64,000 bases of DNA. Source: Streptomyces sp. CNQ-509 (GTDB lineage Bacteria; Actinomycetota; Actinomycetes; Streptomycetales; Streptomycetaceae). The first letter of the stretch is position 1, and each line of letters opens with the position of its first letter. The DNA is taken from positions 5,501,001-5,565,000 of the forward strand of contig NZ_CP011492.1 of assembly GCF_001011035.1 (NCBI RefSeq), read 5' to 3'. The translations under genes and the position numbers were made by a program. Under the pieces are notes generated by a model. The model was not told where the DNA came from. It made no database searches and saw only the letters and a list, made by a program, of their open reading frames with translations. Below are positions 33,200 through 41,063 of this stretch, piece by piece.

Positions 33200-35461
33200 T
33201 TGCGGACCCCCGTGCAGCCGGATCGGCAGGAGGGCAGGGGCGCCGGACGCCGTCGCGGTGCGCACCCCGCGCCGCGCACCTCGCCGCGCGCCAAGGCGGC
33301 GTACCTCGTCGTCGGCGCCGCGGTGCTCGCGGCGGGCGCGCCCGGCCTGGTCGGCGCGCTCCGCGGCGTCAGCGGCGCGGACCCAGAGGAGCGGGCGCAG
33401 GCGGCGAGCGCGCTGCAAGTGCACGGTGCGCTGCTGGCGTTGTGCGCGGTGCTGGCGGTGGGCGTCGTCGTGTACGCGGCCCGCGGCATGCAGGCCGCCG
33501 ACGGCGCCGACACCGAGGACGCCGCGGAGAAGGCGGCGGAACTCGCCGCCGTACGCGCGGAGCTGGCGGCCGCAAGGGAGAACCACGTCGTCGAGCGCGA
33601 CTCGCTGCTGCGCGAGCGGGCGGCGCTCGCGGAGCGCATCGGCGGGCTCCAGGCCAGCGTCCAGGGCACGTTCGTCGGGCTGTCGCGCCGCACGCTGGGG
33701 CTGGTCGAGCGCCAACTGTCGTTCATCGACGAGCTGGAGGCGCACGAGCAGGAGCCCGGCACGCTGGAGACCCTCTTCCGGCTCGACCACCTCGCGGCCT
33801 GCATGCGCAGGCACAGCGAGAACCTGCTGGTGCTCGCGGGCGCCGACCACCGCGGCACGCGGCGCGCGAACGTCCCGCTGATCGACGTGCTGCGCGCGGC
33901 GGTCGGCGAGATCGAGTCGTACCAGCGGGTGGTGCTCTCCCCGGACGTGCCGCAGGTGCACGTCACGGGCTTCGCCTCCGGCGACGCGAGCCACCTGCTG
34001 GCGGAGCTGCTGGAGAACGCCACGTCGTGCTCCCCGCCGGAGTCCGAAGTGCTGCTGACCGGGCGGCTGCTGGGGACGGGCGATCTGCTGCTCGTCGTAC
34101 GGGACGAGGGCATCGGCATCAGCCCGGCGGCCCGGGTCGACGACCTCAACGCCCGGCTCGCCGACACCGATCCGGGCCCGGCGCCGCGGGAGGCGCTGGG
34201 GCTGGGGCTGTACGTGGTCGCGCGGCTGGCGGCGCGGCACGGGGTGGGCGTGGAGCTGCGGCTGCGGGACCGGGGGGTGGACGCGGAGGTCCGGCTGCCG
34301 GGGCGGCTGCTGGTGGGCGGCGCGGCGGACGGTACGGACGATGACGCGGGGCTCGCGGGAGCCTCCGCCGCGGTCGGCGGCGACGCCGCGGGATTCGCGG
34401 GAGCGGGAGCGGCGGGCGGCGGTGCCGGGCCGGGCGGTGGTGCCGCGGGGCTCGCGGGAGTCGGCGCGGCCGGCGGCGGCGCCGGGTTCGCCGGCAGCGC
34501 GGCCGGGGCGGTGGGCGTTGCCGGCAGTGTTGGTGCGGGTGGCGTTGCCGGTGGCGGGGGTGCCGCGGCGGCCGGTGGTGCGGGGCGTGCCGTGCCGGTG
34601 CCCGCGGCCCGCGGCGCCCGGCCGGAGCCGGGTCCGCGCACGGACGCGGAGAGCCGGGGCGTACGGGACGGGGGTGCGGCGCCCGTACGGGTCGGTCCGC
34701 AGCGCTCCGGCCCGCCGCCCGACGGCGGCGTACGTCCGGCGCCGCCGCCGTTCGCGTCGGCCCGGCCCGCCGCCGCACCGCGGACCGGCGGATGGGTGCG
34801 CGCCGAGGCGGGGATGCTGCCGCGGCGCCGGCCCGGCGGCACGGTCTCCGGGGGCGCGGTGGCGCCGCCGCGGCACGGTACGGCGACGGGCACCCCCGTG
34901 CCCGCCGGCGCCGGGGCGGCCGCCGGTGCGGCGGTGCCCGGTGAGGCACCCGCCCGCGCGGTCCCCGCCCGACCCGCGCCCGCCCGCGAGGCGCCCGCCC
35001 ACGCGGCGGCAGGTCAACCGGCGCCCGTCACCGCGTCCGCAGGCCACCCGCCCGCCGAGCACCTGGCGACCGGCCAAGCCGCGCCCGGCCACCCGGCGTT
35101 CGAGCACCCCGCCCCCGGCCACCCGGCCGTCCTCCACCCCGCCCCCGGCCACCCAGCAACCGGCCCTGCGGCGCTCAGCCCCGTACCGGCCGGGCGGGCC
35201 GCCGCCCCCGGTCCTGCCGCCGGTGCCCCGCCCGCCCGTGCCGTCGCCCCGCAGCGCGGCGCCGAGTCGCCCGGCGGGTGGCCCGCGGCACCGGTGCGGG
35301 CCGTGGTCGCCGTGCCCGCGCAGGCCGCGCGGCGGGGTGCGGACGCGCGGGAGGTGCGCCGGTTGCTCGGGGGGTTGCAGCAGGGGTCTCGGGACGGGCG
35401 GCGGGCCGCCGCCGCGGAGGCCGCGACATGGGACGCGAAGGAGCAGGGAGCCAGTACGTGA
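33200..35461 (+). CDS. cvnA: Conservon-type sensor histidine kinase-like protein (CvnA)
   Basis: 753 residues from a TTG at 33200 with AAGGAGAG just upstream. Two membrane segments (about 33-54 and 75-97) are followed by a coiled coil (AAVRAELAAARENHVVERDS). A dimerisation region without a classical phospho-His comes next (FRLDHLAACMRRHSENLLVL). The ATP-binding domain has N box LLAELLENATSCSPPESEV and G box VVRDEGIGIS, then LGLGLYVVARLA. From about residue 375 on, the protein is low-complexity Gly/Ala then Pro/His/Ala. CvnA proteins sit atop a GPCR-like cvnABCD relay with a GTPase. The gene overlaps cvnB by GTGA. The long disordered tail is unusually extended. Confidence 0.85.
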   Translation: MRTPVQPDRQEGRGAGRRRGAHPAPRTSPRAKAAYLVVGAAVLAAGAPGLVGALRGVSGADPEERAQAASALQVHGALLALCAVLAVGVVVYAARGMQAADGADTEDAAEKAAELAAVRAELAAARENHVVERDSLLRERAALAERIGGLQASVQGTFVGLSRRTLGLVERQLSFIDELEAHEQEPGTLETLFRLDHLAACMRRHSENLLVLAGADHRGTRRANVPLIDVLRAAVGEIESYQRVVLSPDVPQVHVTGFASGDASHLLAELLENATSCSPPESEVLLTGRLLGTGDLLLVVRDEGIGISPAARVDDLNARLADTDPGPAPREALGLGLYVVARLAARHGVGVELRLRDRGVDAEVRLPGRLLVGGAADGTDDDAGLAGASAAVGGDAAGFAGAGAAGGGAGPGGGAAGLAGVGAAGGGAGFAGSAAGAVGVAGSVGAGGVAGGGGAAAAGGAGRAVPVPAARGARPEPGPRTDAESRGVRDGGAAPVRVGPQRSGPPPDGGVRPAPPPFASARPAAAPRTGGWVRAEAGMLPRRRPGGTVSGGAVAPPRHGTATGTPVPAGAGAAAGAAVPGEAPARAVPARPAPAREAPAHAAAGQPAPVTASAGHPPAEHLATGQAAPGHPAFEHPAPGHPAVLHPAPGHPATGPAALSPVPAGRAAAPGPAAGAPPARAVAPQRGAESPGGWPAAPVRAVVAVPAQAARRGADAREVRRLLGGLQQGSRDGRRAAAAEAATWDAKEQGAST
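35105..35154. repeat. 30-base-period repeat inside cvnA
   Basis: CACCCCGCCCCCGGCCACCC occurs exactly at 35105-35124 and 35135-35154. In protein it gives repeated HPAPGHPA units in the disordered tail. Such in-frame repeats vary in copy number between strains. Confidence 0.7.
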
Positions 35462-35877
35462 ACAGCACACAGGAACACCGGGACACCATCAGCAGCCTGC
35501 GGTGGATGCTCGACAACTTCACCGCGGAGGTGCCCGGCGTACGGTCCGTGGTCGTCGTCTCGGTCGACGGGCTGCCCCTCCTCGCCGCCCCGCCGCAGTC
35601 CGCGTCGGCCGGGGAGCAACTGGCCACCGTGGTCTCCGGCATCGGCGGGCTCACCAACGGGGCCGCGGACGTCATGGACGGCGGCAGGGTGAAGCAGACG
35701 ATGGTGGCGATGGAGGACGGCTGCCTGGTGGTGATGGAGGCGGGGGACGGCTCGCTGCTCGGCGTGCTGACCGAGCCGGACTGCGACCTGAGCGTGGCCG
35801 CGTACCACATGGAGCTGTTCGTCGGCCGCGTCGGCCACGTCCTCACCCCGGGGCTGCGCGGCGAGCTGACCGGCTGA
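35458..35877 (+). CDS. cvnB: Roadblock/LC7 domain protein (CvnB)
   Basis: A 139-residue roadblock/LC7 protein from GTG 35458, which overlaps the cvnA stop. The fold is marked by RWMLDNFTAEVPGVRSVVVV, SVDGLPLLAAP, GEQLATVVSGIGGLTNGAAD, GCLVVMEAGDGSLLGVL and MELFVGRVGHVLTPGLRGEL. CvnB normally bridges the sensor CvnA with the DUF742 protein CvnC and the GTPase CvnD and regulates nucleotide exchange. Here neither C nor D follows; the next gene is convergent. The roadblock protein must therefore use a GTPase from another conservon, or the relay is truncated. Confidence 0.92.
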   Translation: MNSTQEHRDTISSLRWMLDNFTAEVPGVRSVVVVSVDGLPLLAAPPQSASAGEQLATVVSGIGGLTNGAADVMDGGRVKQTMVAMEDGCLVVMEAGDGSLLGVLTEPDCDLSVAAYHMELFVGRVGHVLTPGLRGELTG

Positions 35878-35888
35878 GCGCGCCGCCG

Positions 35889-37148
35889 TCAGCCGGGGCG
35901 CACGGCGCCGCGCAGGGGGCGGATGGTGACGGGGACGACCCGTACCCGCTGGCCCGTGCGCGGTGCCTCCACCACCCGGCCGTGCCCCAGGTAGAGCGCG
36001 ACGTGCGAGGCGTCGCGGTGGTACACCACGATGTCCCCCGGCCGCATCGCGGTGAGCGGCACCCGGCGCAGCTCCCGCCACTGCCCCCGCGCGGTACGGG
36101 GGATGCGGACGCCCGCCTCGCGCCAGGCCCGCTGCGTGAGCCCGGAGGAGTCGTAGGCCCGCGGCCCGCCGGCGCCCGCGCGGTACGGCTTGCCGGCCTG
36201 GTCGAGGGCGTACGAGACGGCCCGCCGTCCGGCGCGCGACGGCTCCCGCTCAGCGGCGCCCCACGTACCCGGCCGCCGCGTCCGGTCCGTACCGCCGGAA
36301 GCTTCCGGGCGGGCCCCGCCCGGCTTGCCGTCCACCGCCGCGTCCGGGCCGCCGCCGTCCGCCCCGTCCGGGGCCATCAGCTCCCGCCGGTCCTCCTCCG
36401 CTCCCCGTACCTCCAGCCGGTCGAGAGCCGCCAGCTTCGCGGGTGTCAGCTCCGCGAGTGCGTCGGCCACCTCCGTCAGCCGGTCGTCCACGCGGTCCCG
36501 GCGCCGCTTGCGTTCGCCCGTCAGCTCCCGCTGCCGGTCGAGCGCCTTCCGCGAGGAGGCGGTCAGCGCACCGAGCCGCTTGGCGCCGGACTCCAGCCGG
36601 GTCACGACGGCGGCCTGGTTGCCGATGGCGCGGCTGATGACCTGCTTGCGGTCGAGCGCGCTCTCGGTGTCGCGGGCGACGAGGAGTTGCAGGTACGGGG
36701 CGAGCCCGGGGCCCCGGTACTGCGCGCGGGCGAGGAGTCCGGCGCGGCGGCGCGCGGTGGCCAGGTCGGCGCGGGTGTCGGCGAGGTCGCCGGTGAGCCT
36801 GGCGGTCTCGGCGCGGACGTCCTTCAGGTCCTCGGCGGTCGCGTGGTACGCCTCGGTGGCGCGCTCGGCCTGCCCGTGGAGGGTCTGGAGCCGGGTGAGC
36901 AGTTCGCCGGGCGGGGCGTCGGCGGCCGGTTCACCGCCGTCCGCCGCCGGTGCCGCGGGATCCGAGGCGGGGCCGGCGGGGCCGGCCGGATCGGCGGGGC
37001 CGGCGGCGTCGGCTGCATCTGCCGCTTTCGGTACGTCCGGTACGTCCGGTACGTCCGGCACGGGCGCCGCGTCGGCGGGCAGGGCCAGCACGGCGGCGAG
37101 GAGGACGGCGGAGGCGGCGGTGAGGGCGGGGCGGGGGGTGCGCGACAT
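35889..37148 (-). CDS. Secreted NlpC/P60-family protein with catalytic Cys replaced by Ser
   Basis: A 419-residue protein. A Sec signal peptide (PALTAASAVLLAAVLALPAD) is followed by a Val-Pro-Asp repeat and Ala/Gly/Pro linker. A long coiled coil (about 85-235: LLTRLQTLHGQAERATEAYH to ALAELTPAKLAAL) and an NlpC/P60 domain (about 310-419) complete it. The family motif DCSGLT reads YDSSGLT here, so Ser334 (codon TCC) replaces the nucleophilic Cys. The second catalytic residue is intact as His382 in DASHVALYLG. RipA-like members cut peptidoglycan stem peptides. This copy is either a pseudoenzyme that regulates or binds wall, or a serine variant. Confidence 0.9.
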   Translation of the reverse strand: MSRTPRPALTAASAVLLAAVLALPADAAPVPDVPDVPDVPKAADAADAAGPADPAGPAGPASDPAAPAADGGEPAADAPPGELLTRLQTLHGQAERATEAYHATAEDLKDVRAETARLTGDLADTRADLATARRRAGLLARAQYRGPGLAPYLQLLVARDTESALDRKQVISRAIGNQAAVVTRLESGAKRLGALTASSRKALDRQRELTGERKRRRDRVDDRLTEVADALAELTPAKLAALDRLEVRGAEEDRRELMAPDGADGGGPDAAVDGKPGGARPEASGGTDRTRRPGTWGAAEREPSRAGRRAVSYALDQAGKPYRAGAGGPRAYDSSGLTQRAWREAGVRIPRTARGQWRELRRVPLTAMRPGDIVVYHRDASHVALYLGHGRVVEAPRTGQRVRVVPVTIRPLRGAVRPG

Positions 37149-37237
37149 GTAGGCAAGGCTTCCCCCGCGACCGCCGCGTTCCCGTCGGCACTGGGCGAAA
37201 CCGCGTAATACCATCACCCGTGAGGGTTGACGGCCCG

Positions 37238-37495
37238 TCAGCGCGCCCAGGGCCACTTGCGCCGCTCGGGCACGCCCTCCGGGTCGTACGTGTACACCCA
37301 TCCCCGCGGCAGCTTCAGCCGCGGGCTGAGGTTCGCCGGCTCCAGCCGGTAGACGTGCACGGCCGGGGGGCCGCCCCCGGGGTCGGGCACCGGCACCTCG
37401 TACACCTTCGGCGGCCGGCCCGTCGCGCCGACGTGCACGGCGAGCGTGCGGCCGTCCAGCGGGCCGCCGACGAACGCGGTGTCCTCCGTGCGCAC
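37238..37495 (-). CDS. Small hypothetical protein
   Basis: 85 residues from GTG 37495. The product begins MRTEDTAFVGGPLDGRTLAV and ends in LPRGWVYTYDPEGVPERRKW. Beta-rich segments (KVYEVPVPD, PAVHVYRLEPA) suggest a compact beta fold. FVGGPLDGRT at the N-terminus recurs in small actinobacterial proteins of unknown role. It starts 5 bases after the TetR stop, so both are probably on one transcript. No signal peptide, no membrane segment, no function assigned. Confidence 0.68.
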   Translation of the reverse strand: MRTEDTAFVGGPLDGRTLAVHVGATGRPPKVYEVPVPDPGGGPPAVHVYRLEPANLSPRLKLPRGWVYTYDPEGVPERRKWPWAR

Positions 37496-37500
37496 GGCGG

Positions 37501-38265
37501 TCAGTCCTCGCCGAGCAGGTGGCCGGCGTCGGGCAGGAACGGCGCGATGCGGCGGACGAGGTCGCCCGCGGGTCCTTCCGCGGTCTCCAGCTCCAGCGCC
37601 CGGCGCAGCACCCGGCCGCACTCCTCGTCACCCGCGGCGGTGGCGACCAGCAGCGCGATGAAGTGGTCCACGAGCCAGCCGCGCAGCTCGGGCAGCGGCG
37701 GCTGCTTCCCCTCGTCCAGCCAGATCAGCGAGGCGCCCTCGACCGCCGTGATCCACGTGCGGATCATGGTCAGCAGCCGGTGTCCCGGCTCGGGCACGCC
37801 GATGTGCAGCAGGATCTGCTCGGCGGCGGAGCGGCGTACCTCGTCCACGATGGCGGTGGTGCGGCTGGTCTGGACGACGCTGCCGCCCTGGAGGAGGGCC
37901 TTGAAGCCGGCGTCGTGCTCGTCGACGAAGCCGAGGTAGCTGTCGAGGGCGCGGGTGAGGCGGCGGGTGAGCGGGCCCTGCTGGGGCTGGCGGAAGCACA
38001 GCTCCAGTTCGTCGGCGGCGCTGCGCAGGGCGGCTTCGTAGAGCTGCTGCTTGCCGCCGGGAAAGTAGCGGTAGACCAGCGGGCGGGAGACCTCGGCGGC
38101 GGCGGCGACGTCGTCGAGCGAGACGTCCTCGGGGGCGCGGTGGGCGAAGAGGCCGAGCGCGGCGGCGAGCAACTGGCTGCGGCGCTGGGAGACGCTCAGC
38201 CTGCGGTACGCGACCGCCGGCGGGGGCGCGGCGGGGCGGGCTCCCCGGTCGGACGCAGTGCTCAT
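37501..38265 (-). CDS. TetR-family regulator
   Basis: A 254-residue regulator from ATG 38265. The DNA-binding domain (about 25-75) is RRSQLLAAALGLFAHRAPED, VSLDDVAAAAEVSRPLVYRY and FPGGKQQLYEAAL, a standard TetR helix-turn-helix. The remaining helices form the ligand pocket and dimer face. It lies 47 bases downstream of the diiron oxygenase gene on the same strand and upstream of the small protein, so the three form an operon. A 14-base dyad 45 bases before the oxygenase start is the obvious operator. Ligand unknown; a hydrophobic substrate of the oxygenase is plausible. Confidence 0.9.
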   Translation of the reverse strand: MSTASDRGARPAAPPPAVAYRRLSVSQRRSQLLAAALGLFAHRAPEDVSLDDVAAAAEVSRPLVYRYFPGGKQQLYEAALRSAADELELCFRQPQQGPLTRRLTRALDSYLGFVDEHDAGFKALLQGGSVVQTSRTTAIVDEVRRSAAEQILLHIGVPEPGHRLLTMIRTWITAVEGASLIWLDEGKQPPLPELRGWLVDHFIALLVATAAGDEECGRVLRRALELETAEGPAGDLVRRIAPFLPDAGHLLGED

Positions 38266-38312
38266 GTCCGGCAGCGTAGCCCGCCGGGCCGGAATCGGCG
38301 GGCCCGGCCCGT

Positions 38313-39242
38313 TCAGGCCAGCAGGCCGGAGCTGCGCCACAGCCTGCGTCCGACGCCCCGGAGCACTCCGATGTCGTCGAGGAAGTCCGTCAGCCGCTTC
38401 GCGCCCGTCTGCATCACCTCGCGCCGGTGCGGGCTGGCCTTCACCTGCGCGACCGCCTCGGCCCGGTTCAGGCCCGCGTCCGTGTAGACCTGCGGGTTGA
38501 CGAAGGAGACGGAGAAGACCCGGGCCGCCTCACCGGAGGTGAGCCGGGTGACGTTCCGTTCCCAGCGGGGCGCGGTGAGCATCTGCCGGCGCAGCTCCTC
38601 GCGCGCGTACCGGACGTGCCGTGCCTCCTCCACGACGTGGATCCGGGTCACGCCGCGCACCAGCGTCTGGACCCGCTCGTCGGGGAAGACCAGCCGCTGC
38701 ATCCAGTCGAGGATCTCCTCGCCGAGGAGGGTGGCGGTGAAGGAACCGGGGGTGGTGGAGACGGTCTTGAGGACGCGCGCGAGGTTGTGGTGGAAGCGGC
38801 TGACGGGGTAGGGCTCCGCGCCGCCCTTGGTGATCATCCGGGCGAACATCATGGAGTGCCGGCACTCGTCGGCTATCTCGGTGAGGGCGTAGCGCACGTG
38901 GTTGCTGGTGACAGGCTTGTCGTAGATGTGCCGGACGAGCAACTGCATGAGGATGATCTCGAACCAGATGCCCAGCGAGGCCAGCGACGCCGCCTCCAGC
39001 CGGGCCAGCTCCCTCCGCTGCTCCTCGGACATCCGCCGCCACATGGGGGTGTCGTAGAGGGAGACCAGTTCGGGCGGCCAGAACCACTTGCCCTCTTCGA
39101 CCGGGGCGTCCCAGTCCAGTTCCCTGTCCGGGTCGAAGGAGTGCTTCTCCGACGCCGCGAGGAGCCGTTCCGCGACCTTCTCGCGGTCCTTGAGCGGGCC
39201 GAGCGCGTCCGTCAGCGCGAGGTGCCCCGTCGTCGTGGTCAT
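38313..39242 (-). CDS. AurF-like diiron oxygenase
   Basis: A 309-residue all-helical protein of the AurF (p-aminobenzoate N-oxygenase) family. Candidate iron ligands are found in ARLEAASLASLGIWFEIILM, ALTEIADECRHSMMFARMIT (E-x2-E-x2-H pattern), GEEILDWMQRLV and RIHVVEEARHVRYAREELR (second E-E-x2-H set). AurF enzymes oxidise aromatic amines, and relatives oxidise other substrates, using O2 and two electrons. No other biosynthetic gene is nearby, so a free-standing detoxification or fatty-chain oxidation role is as likely as natural-product synthesis. ATG 39242 follows CAGGAG. It heads the operon with TetR. Confidence 0.87.
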   Translation of the reverse strand: MTTTTGHLALTDALGPLKDREKVAERLLAASEKHSFDPDRELDWDAPVEEGKWFWPPELVSLYDTPMWRRMSEEQRRELARLEAASLASLGIWFEIILMQLLVRHIYDKPVTSNHVRYALTEIADECRHSMMFARMITKGGAEPYPVSRFHHNLARVLKTVSTTPGSFTATLLGEEILDWMQRLVFPDERVQTLVRGVTRIHVVEEARHVRYAREELRRQMLTAPRWERNVTRLTSGEAARVFSVSFVNPQVYTDAGLNRAEAVAQVKASPHRREVMQTGAKRLTDFLDDIGVLRGVGRRLWRSSGLLA

Positions 39243-39286
39243 CGCGTCTCCTGGGAGAGTTACCGGCGGTCACCTCTTATGAGACA

Positions 39287-39300
39287 GCTTGTCAGCAAGC
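39287..39300. promoter_or_regulatory. Dyad upstream of the diiron oxygenase operon
   Basis: GCTTG-TCAG-CAAGC, a perfect inverted repeat 45 bases before the start codon, overlapping a second GACA-GCT-TGTC dyad at 39283-39293. Position fits a TetR operator controlling the operon. Confidence 0.5.
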
Positions 39301-39365
39301 CCGTCAATGCCCCCGACGCGTCCGGTTGACGCGTGAGTAAGGTGCCCACGGGCGGGCGGCGGGCG

Positions 39366-39530
39366 TCACTCGACGGTGACGATGCACGTGACCCGGCCGT
39401 TCGAGCGCTCGGCCTGCTGCTCGCACTCCTCCCGGTTCTCCTCGCTGCCGGAGGCCAGGAGCCAGAAGACGGCGCCGCCGGCGATGAGGAGGATCAGGCC
39501 GATGACGATGCCGATCAGGATGTCCTTCAC
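39366..39530 (-). CDS. 54-residue single-pass membrane protein
   Basis: From GTG 39530 the product begins MKDILIGIVIGLILLIAGGA and continues VFWLLA, a single transmembrane helix. The outer part is short and acidic with two cysteines (SEENREECEQQAERSN, then TCIVTVE) that could form a disulphide outside the cell. The ribosome site is weak. The hydrophobic pattern and third-position GC bias support it. It lies next to the PBP2/FtsW pair on the same strand and may be an accessory, but nothing proves this. Confidence 0.6.
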   Translation of the reverse strand: MKDILIGIVIGLILLIAGGAVFWLLASGSEENREECEQQAERSNGRVTCIVTVE

Positions 39531-39608
39531 GGCGTCGATCGTAGAAGCCGCGTCCGGGGAGCCCCCCCGGCTGCGCGACGGCAGAAGAGCCCCGCCGCGC
39601 CGAGGGGT

Positions 39609-41063
39609 TCAGCGCAGCGCCGCCCGCATCACCCCGCGCGCGACCGGCGCCGCGCTGCCGCCGCCGTTGATGTCCGCGCGGTCCGCCTCCGCGTCCTCCA
39701 CGACCACCGCCACCGCCACCCCCGGCACCGCCGTCCCCGGCCGCTGCGCCCAGGAGAGGAACCAGGCGTACGGGTTCTCGGAGTTGTCCACCCCGTGCTG
39801 CGCCGTGCCCGTCTTGCCGCCGACCGTCAGCCCGTCGATCGCCGCCGGCCCGCCGGTGCCGTCGCTGACCGCGTCGATCATCATCTGCCGCAGCAGCGCC
39901 GCCGTCCCCGGGGTCATCACCGTCTCCTCGTACGCGGGACGGGTCCGCGCCACCGTCTCGCCGCCGGCGTCCGCGAGCCGGTCCACCAGGTACGGGCGCA
40001 TCGACCGGCCGCCGTTGGCGACCGTCGCCGCGACCCTCGCCATCTGCAGCGGCGTCGCCCTGGTGTCGTACTGGCCGATGGCCGAGAGCGCGACCTGCGC
40101 CGGGTCCATCCGCGTGTCGACGTGGCTCGGCAGCACGGGCGAGGGGAGGGAGAGGCCGCCGTCGTTGAAGCCGAACGCCTCCGCGGTCTCCACGATCCGC
40201 CGGGTGCCGACCGTCGCGCCGAGCTTCGCGAACACCGTGTTGCACGACTCCGCGAACGCCTCCCGCAGCGGCGCGTCGGCGCAGCCGCTCGCCTCGTTGC
40301 GCAGGAGCGTGGTGCTGCCGATGAGGCGGTACGGGTTCGGGGTGCGGGTCGGCGCGTCGATGTCGGTGACCCTGCCGGACTCCAGCGCCGCCACCGCGGT
40401 GATCACCTTGAACGTGGAGCCGGGCGGATACGTCTGCCGGATCGCCCGGTTGAGGAGCGGCTGGTCGGGGTCGCCGGTGAGCCGGTCCCAGGCCAGCGCG
40501 GTGGCGGGGGAGTTGCCGGAGAGCAGCGCGGGGTCGTAGCCGGGGCTGCTGACGAGGGCGAGGACGCGGCCGGTGGCGGGTTCGAGGGCGACGACGGCGC
40601 CCTTGCGGCCGCGCAGCCCGCGGAACGCGGCCTTCTGCACGGCCGGTACGACGGTGGTGTGCACCTGGCCGCCGGGCCGGCGGCTGCGGGTGAGGTCGCC
40701 CCAGAGCGGCAGCGGGGCGAGCCGGCCGTCGGTGCCGGCGAGGACGCCGTCCTCGGTGTCTTCGAGGAGGGTGGCGCCGTAGAGCTGGGAGGCGAAGCCG
40801 GTGACGGGGGCGTAGAGGCGGCCGTCGGTGTACGAGCGCTCGTAGCGCAGGCCCTGGCGGGTGTCCTCGGAGCCGGTGAGGCGGCGGCCCGCGGCGTAGA
40901 TGTCGCCGCGGGGCTGGGCGTAGCGCTCCAGGGCGTGCCGGCGGTTGGCCGGGTTGGCGTCGTACTCGGGGGCGTTGAGCACCTGGACGCGGGCGGCGCC
41001 GACGAGGAGGCCGAGGAAGAGCAGCAGGCTGCAGGCGGCGGCGATGCGGGTGTTGCGGATCAC
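39609..41063 (-). CDS. pbpA: Penicillin-binding protein 2 (class B transpeptidase, PbpA-like)
   Basis: A 484-residue class B PBP. One N-terminal membrane anchor (AAACSLLLFLGLLVGAA) is followed by the dimerisation region (RRHALERYAQPRGDIYA). The transpeptidase motifs are PPGSTFKVIT (SxxK), AESCNTVFAKL (SxN) and GGKTGTAQHG (KTG), all intact, so it crosslinks peptidoglycan outside the membrane and binds beta-lactams. The GTG start at 41063 overlaps the stop of the FtsW-like gene (GTGA). SEDS glycosyltransferases work with such class B PBPs, so the overlap marks a functional pair. In Streptomyces several such pairs exist, and which cell-cycle stage this one serves cannot be read here. Confidence 0.94.
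   Translation of the reverse strand: MIRNTRIAAACSLLLFLGLLVGAARVQVLNAPEYDANPANRRHALERYAQPRGDIYAAGRRLTGSEDTRQGLRYERSYTDGRLYAPVTGFASQLYGATLLEDTEDGVLAGTDGRLAPLPLWGDLTRSRRPGGQVHTTVVPAVQKAAFRGLRGRKGAVVALEPATGRVLALVSSPGYDPALLSGNSPATALAWDRLTGDPDQPLLNRAIRQTYPPGSTFKVITAVAALESGRVTDIDAPTRTPNPYRLIGSTTLLRNEASGCADAPLREAFAESCNTVFAKLGATVGTRRIVETAEAFGFNDGGLSLPSPVLPSHVDTRMDPAQVALSAIGQYDTRATPLQMARVAATVANGGRSMRPYLVDRLADAGGETVARTRPAYEETVMTPGTAALLRQMMIDAVSDGTGGPAAIDGLTVGGKTGTAQHGVDNSENPYAWFLSWAQRPGTAVPGVAVAVVVEDAEADRADINGGGSAAPVARGVMRAALR

Noticed and set aside
32969..35470. Upstream extension of the PP2C-like frame across cvnA (minus strand)
   Set aside because: Arg/Pro/Gly-rich translation without domains; the real start is ATG 32968 and cvnA occupies this interval.
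38313..39242. Diiron protein as a fatty-acid desaturase or ferritin
   Set aside because: The E-x2-H spacing and the VEEARHVRYA segment fit AurF-type oxygenases better, and length is 309 residues.
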